From Oscillospiraceae bacterium (GTDB lineage: Bacteria > Bacillota > Clostridia > Oscillospirales > Oscillospiraceae): 64,000 nucleotides of DNA. The stretch covers positions 49,560-113,559 of the forward strand of contig SVMC01000002.1 of NCBI GenBank assembly GCA_015067585.1, in the 5' to 3' direction. The notes beneath the pieces were generated by a model that saw nothing but the letters and a program-made list of their open reading frames with translations, made no database searches and was not told the origin of the DNA. A program made the translations under genes and the position numbers. Positions 63,901 to 64,000 of the stretch are shown here, one piece after another; position 1 is the first letter of the stretch; every line of letters begins with the position of its first letter.

Positions 63901-64000
63901 CACCTGCTCCGTTTGCGGCGACAGCTACAAGGGCAACGAAACCGCAGCACTGGGCCACGATTGGGACGAAGGCGTTGTCACCAAGCCCGCAACCGAAGAG
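54966..64000 (+). CDS. Giant secreted GH3-family glycosidase with duplicated domains (frameshifted, runs off the edge)
   Basis: It has a signal peptide (MKKFSRGIALLLCIVMVLGM, cleavage near residue 27). A ~175-residue N-domain (VGKQYVIVSNGYALKNASAA) recurs at 63.05-63.6 kb. GH3 catalytic barrel ~240-610, with RDPRWGRNEESYSEDP and nucleophile Asp499 in GYITSDCDSA; GH3 C-domain ~620-865 and Fn3-like cap ~870-975. Further: a Big2-like domain near 1055, two jelly-roll-like modules (~1186-1380, ~1466-1660), and Cys-rich repeats (PTCTEDGFTTNTCGLCGEE). A ~200-residue module is duplicated at 60.48 and 61.08 kb. A one-base deletion at 61276/61277 breaks the frame; the new frame is open to 64000 (about 3,010 codons in all). 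Likely beta-xylosidase/beta-glucosidase class. Could be a pseudogene or a sequencing error. Confidence 0.85.

Noticed and set aside
54978..63958. Very long minus-strand open frames opposite the GH3 gene (1,792 and 916 codons)
   Set aside because: They mirror the codon bias of the plus-strand gene, give low-complexity Gly/Val/Asp-rich products and have no ribosome sites. The plus strand has a signal peptide and GH3 motifs.
63608..64000. Periodic DNA at the right edge as a CRISPR or satellite
   Set aside because: The 114-nt period is in frame and encodes the Cys-rich protein repeat.

Overview
The window is a GC-rich chromosomal segment from a spore-forming-lineage member of the Clostridia, most like a gut Oscillospiraceae genome. 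The reasons are the dnaA-oriC-dnaN-yaaA-recF-remB-gyrB-gyrA order, sporulation genes (the C-terminal part of SpoIIP at the left edge, BofA at 45.6 kb), a type III glutamine synthetase, AdhE, the eukaryote-like GlyRS, and dense intergenic palindromes of a kind common in that group. The species cannot be fixed from the sequence alone.

Layout. 0-2.3 kb: SpoIIP end, a TrmH-family methyltransferase and a DUF554 membrane protein. 2.5-12.2 kb: the origin region, with dnaA, an oriC with DnaA boxes and a DnaA-trio-like tract, dnaN, yaaA, recF, remB, gyrB, gyrA and rnhA. 12.2-21.4 kb: prfA-sua5, an ArsB/NhaD-type permease, M18 aminopeptidase, coaE, pyk, a DUF1349 protein and a rhomboid protease. 21.4-24.9 kb: an accessory cluster between 70-bp direct repeats, holding a decayed IS630 element, a TIR-like NADase-type protein, a divergent XRE regulator and a SLOG-like protein. 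25.0-26.5 kb: glyS. 26.6-30.3 kb: an AT-rich island with one very large LRR-Roc-COR protein, bounded by a duplicated 3' end of noc. 30.3-36.1 kb: noc, an rRNA methyltransferase, tRNA-Thr and tRNA-Tyr, an AT-rich orphan membrane protein, and rimM-trmD-sir2. 36.4-41.0 kb: glnN, a RAYT transposase, a heme-degrading-domain protein and an aldo/keto reductase. 41.1-45.2 kb: two parS sites, parA-parB, a coiled-coil membrane protein, serS and mscL. 45.6-54.5 kb: bofA, a second RAYT, lexA, a TetR regulator, putP, a LysR regulator, adhE and a kinase-like phosphotransferase. 55.0-64.0 kb: a giant secreted GH3 multidomain protein that carries one frameshift and runs off the right edge.

Two themes run through the non-coding DNA. 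First, two families of REP-like palindromes are scattered between core genes: family A begins and ends GTCAATC/GATTGAC, family B ACACAGG/CCTGTGT. Both share the core GGGGACGGTTC. Each family flanks its own HUH-type RAYT transposase, so the window holds two apparent transposase/REP pairs. Second, three accessory segments (21.4-24.9, 26.6-30.3 and 33.1-34.0 kb) are each bracketed by direct repeats. The second has the geometry of integration into the 3' end of a protein-coding gene (noc), yet it carries no recombinase gene. The TIR, SLOG-like and LRR-Roc-COR proteins make 21-30 kb the best candidate for an uncharacterised immunity or signalling locus. That function is inference from domain types, not shown by the sequence.
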